64,000 bases of DNA. It comes from Agarilytica sp033852165. GTDB taxonomy: Bacteria; Pseudomonadota; Gammaproteobacteria; Pseudomonadales; Cellvibrionaceae. The translations under genes were made by a program, and so were the position numbers. The notes under the pieces were generated by a model. The model searched no databases. It was not told the DNA's origin and saw only the letters and a list, made by a program, of their open reading frames with translations. The DNA is taken from the NCBI GenBank assembly GCA_033852165.1, contig JAWSUZ010000054.1:62001-126000 (forward strand). The letters run 5' to 3'. Positions 62,216-64,000 of this stretch are shown piece after piece; positions within the stretch are counted from its first letter, which is position 1, and the number at the start of each line of letters is the position of its first letter.

Positions 62216-62875
62216 CTAGCCAAGTTTCATTTCAGGTATATCACCTTCAATGACAAGCTCGCCTGCAGTCTTCTCAATGATCTCTTCAACAGAAACACCG
62301 GGAGCGCGTTCTTTAAGGTGGAATTTTCCGTCCTTAATTTCGATGTAAGCAAGGTCAGTAACCACTGTGCTAATGCAGCCAACACCCGTTAAAGGCAGAG
62401 TGCATTTTTGCAAAAGTTTTGATTTGCCGTGCTTGTCTGCATGAGTCAACGTCACAATAATGTTTGCTGCGCCAGCAACAAGGTCCATCGCGCCGCCCAT
62501 ACCTTTGATAAGCTTTTTGGGAATCATCCATGAAGCGATGTTGCCTTCAACATCAATCTCAAATGCGCCCAGTACAGTCAAATCAATATGGCCGCCGCGA
62601 ATCATTGCGAAACTGTCAGCAGATGAAAAGATAGAAGCACCCGTAACAGCCGTTACAGTTTGCTTACCGGCGTTAATCATATCGGGGTCTACTTCGTCTT
62701 CTGTCGGAAAGGGGCCCATGCCCAACAAACCGTTTTCAGATTGGAACATAACCTCTTTGCCTTCGGGTACGTAGTTGGCAACCAATGTTGGAATGCCGAT
62801 ACCGAGGTTTACGTAGTAGCCATCTTGTAATTCTTGTGCAACTCGCTGCGCAACTTGATCACGTGTTAATGCCAT
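62216..62875 (-). CDS. scoB: 3-oxoacid CoA-transferase subunit B
   Basis: Moves CoA from succinyl-CoA to acetoacetate. GYYVNLGIGIPTLVANYVPEG and FQSENGLLGMGPFP with the catalytic Glu are the beta-subunit signatures; MGGAMDLVAGAANIIVTLTHADKHGKSKLLQKCTLPLTG follows. Length 219 is normal. It starts 29 bases after the scoA stop. Confidence 0.93.
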   Translation of the reverse strand: MALTRDQVAQRVAQELQDGYYVNLGIGIPTLVANYVPEGKEVMFQSENGLLGMGPFPTEDEVDPDMINAGKQTVTAVTGASIFSSADSFAMIRGGHIDLTVLGAFEIDVEGNIASWMIPKKLIKGMGGAMDLVAGAANIIVTLTHADKHGKSKLLQKCTLPLTGVGCISTVVTDLAYIEIKDGKFHLKERAPGVSVEEIIEKTAGELVIEGDIPEMKLG

Positions 62876-62904
62876 GGTGATTTCTCCTAAAATTGTTGAA
62901 TGAG

Positions 62905-63606
62905 TTACGCTTCGCGAGTAGTACGAAATTCAATGGGTTTGTCGTGTTGAGTTTTGATCACGCGGTTTACATAAATGCCTGGCGTATGAATGTCGGCTGG
63001 ATTTAGCTCGCCGGGTTCAACAATTTCATCAACCTCTACGACAGTAATTTTTCCTGCAGTAGCGGCCATTGGGTTAAAGTTACGTTGGGTGTTGTGGTAA
63101 ACCAAGTTACCCATTGTGTCGGCTTTCCAAGCACGAACAAGTGCGAAGTCACCTTTTAGCGCCTCTTCTAGTACGTACATGCGACCGTCAAATTCTTTTG
63201 TTTCTTTGCCTTCCGCAACAGCAGTTCCGTAGCCTGTTGCCGTATAGAATGCAGGAATACCAGCACCGCCAGCACGCATTTTCTCAGCAAGGGTTCCTTG
63301 AGGGGTAAGTTCAACCTCGAGAGAGCCTTCCAACATTTGCTTTGCGAAAAGAGCGTTCTCGCCCACGTAAGAAGCGATCATCTTTTTGATCTGTTGGTTT
63401 TCCAGCAATATGCCTAAACCGTAGGTTTCTAGACCGCAGTTGTTAGAGGCAATCGTTAGGCCTTTAACGCCCATTTTTTTGATTTGCTCGATTAGCCCTG
63501 CCTGAACACCACAGACACCAAAGCCTCCAGCAATGATAGTCATATTGTCTTCAAGACCTGCCATTGCCTCTTCAAAGGTATCGACGATTTTATTGAACCC
63601 TGCCAT
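62905..63606 (-). CDS. scoA: 3-oxoacid CoA-transferase subunit A
   Basis: Alpha subunit pairing with ScoB. IIAGGFGVCGVQAGLIEQI and SNNCGLETYGLGILLENQQIKKMIASYVGEN are hallmark segments; ELTPQGTLAEKMRAGGAGIPAFYT follows. Length 233 is normal. GAGGGG lies upstream on the minus strand. It leads the scoA-scoB-bdhA unit, which turns 3-hydroxybutyrate and acetoacetate into acetoacetyl-CoA. Confidence 0.94.
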   Translation of the reverse strand: MAGFNKIVDTFEEAMAGLEDNMTIIAGGFGVCGVQAGLIEQIKKMGVKGLTIASNNCGLETYGLGILLENQQIKKMIASYVGENALFAKQMLEGSLEVELTPQGTLAEKMRAGGAGIPAFYTATGYGTAVAEGKETKEFDGRMYVLEEALKGDFALVRAWKADTMGNLVYHNTQRNFNPMAATAGKITVVEVDEIVEPGELNPADIHTPGIYVNRVIKTQHDKPIEFRTTREA

Positions 63607-64000
63607 GCAAAGTAACCCCTCTATATATGGCGTCTTTCAGCCAGATTAGTTTTGTTTAAACTACGTGCAGTTCCGCGTGAATGGGAACCTATGAATCGAA
63701 TAAATCTATCTATGTAGTCGTTTTCCGTCCAAATTGGACGTACGTTGAGGGGAGGGAGTATAAACACCCTCATTACTCGAAACAACCTACACAGGCATCT
63801 ATGCATAGGGGTTATGCGGTATTTGCATGGGTTCGCATCCAAAGAGTCCATCGCGTCACAGATGACTGCTTTTGTTTTGCTGCATGTGCGAAAAAACTGC
63901 TGGATCTCAGGCCGCTATTGGCGTTGAGAGGGGTTTGTTTGCTAAGTAAAAGTGGGATGTCGCGTCATATTGGTCTGTTTTTCGGCGTAGGTGGTGGAAG
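63607..64000. other. Region upstream of scoA, no supported gene
   Basis: A 394-base stretch at the window end. It contains a 15-base dyad at 63726-63740 overlapping a possible minus-strand promoter for scoA. A 60-residue frame at 63745-63927 is not protein-like and is not called. Confidence 0.5.
63703..63740 (-). promoter_or_regulatory. Possible scoA promoter with overlapping operator dyad
   Basis: On the minus strand TTGGAC (63732-63727) and TAGATT (63708-63703) are 18 bases apart. The -35 sits inside the dyad CGTCCAA-A-TTGGACG (63726-63740), which a dimeric regulator could use. Weak -10. Confidence 0.35.

Noticed and set aside
63745..63927. 60-codon frame at the window end
   Set aside because: No family, no ribosome-binding site, and lies in the likely regulatory region of scoA.

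Overview
The window is chromosomal DNA from a gammaproteobacterium. The layout queG/nnr-tsaE-ami-mutL-miaA-hfq-hflX-hflK-hflC-yjeT-like-hisZ-purA...rnr-rlmB...rpsF-rpsR-(membrane protein)-rplI-dnaB is the conserved order known from Pseudomonas and relatives. HisZ, an endonuclease-type MutL, a FimX-like protein, DUF4404/DUF3014/DUF3108 proteins, a Thr-Pro-rich lipoprotein and a 7TMR-DISM/EAL protein together point to a marine Cellvibrionales-like organism. That lower-rank placement is an inference. I saw no tRNA, rRNA, CRISPR array, complete insertion sequence or prophage.

Region by region. 1-9.4 kb: queG (cut by the window start, minus strand), then a tightly packed plus-strand run for metabolite repair (nnr), tRNA modification (tsaE, miaA), cell-wall hydrolysis (amidase), mismatch repair (mutL), RNA chaperone (hfq) and ribosome-associated GTPase (hflX). 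9.6-18.7 kb: hflK-hflC, a DUF2065 protein, hisZ, purA, a PilZ protein, rnr and rlmB. 18.8-23.8 kb: a PHB-depolymerase-like esterase, then the S6/S18/L9 ribosomal operon, with a leader RNA that looks like the S6:S18 autoregulatory motif, then dnaB. 23.9-30.4 kb: panC-panD, a HAD phosphatase, acs, ppnN-smrA. 30.4-40.6 kb (minus strand, except plus-strand serB): a DUF4404 protein, an OlsF-like two-domain acyltransferase, a YtjB/AhpA protein divergent from serB, a FimX-like c-di-GMP receptor, a large PilZ-like protein and epmB. 40.6-46.4 kb: efp and epmA (with epmB, the whole EF-P beta-lysylation set apart from EpmC), cysE, a YjbR protein, a cytochrome-like lipoprotein, a beta-barrel protein and a DUF3108 protein. 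46.4-53 kb: a large EAL protein, a DUF3014 protein, a small exported protein, srkA and comF. 53-57.7 kb: bioB-bioF-bioHC(fused)-bioD behind a clear BirA operator. 57.8-59.2 kb: a small helical protein, a possible micro-ORF and an HEXXH SprA-like protein. 59.4-63.6 kb: a DmdC-type acyl-CoA dehydrogenase and the ketone-body operon scoA-scoB-bdhA.

Together the genes are mostly housekeeping, with accessory themes of c-di-GMP signalling (five loci, including degenerate GGDEF/EAL and PilZ proteins) and C4/acetate metabolism (acs, scoAB, bdhA, a possible PHB-type esterase). I found no clearly new defence or mobile system. The most notable points are the BioH-BioC fusion, the BirA operator that abuts the comF start codon, the S6 leader RNA that sequesters its own ribosome-binding site, an OlsF-type fusion acyltransferase, a C-x4-C-H cytochrome-like lipoprotein, and a dispersed inverted-repeat element.
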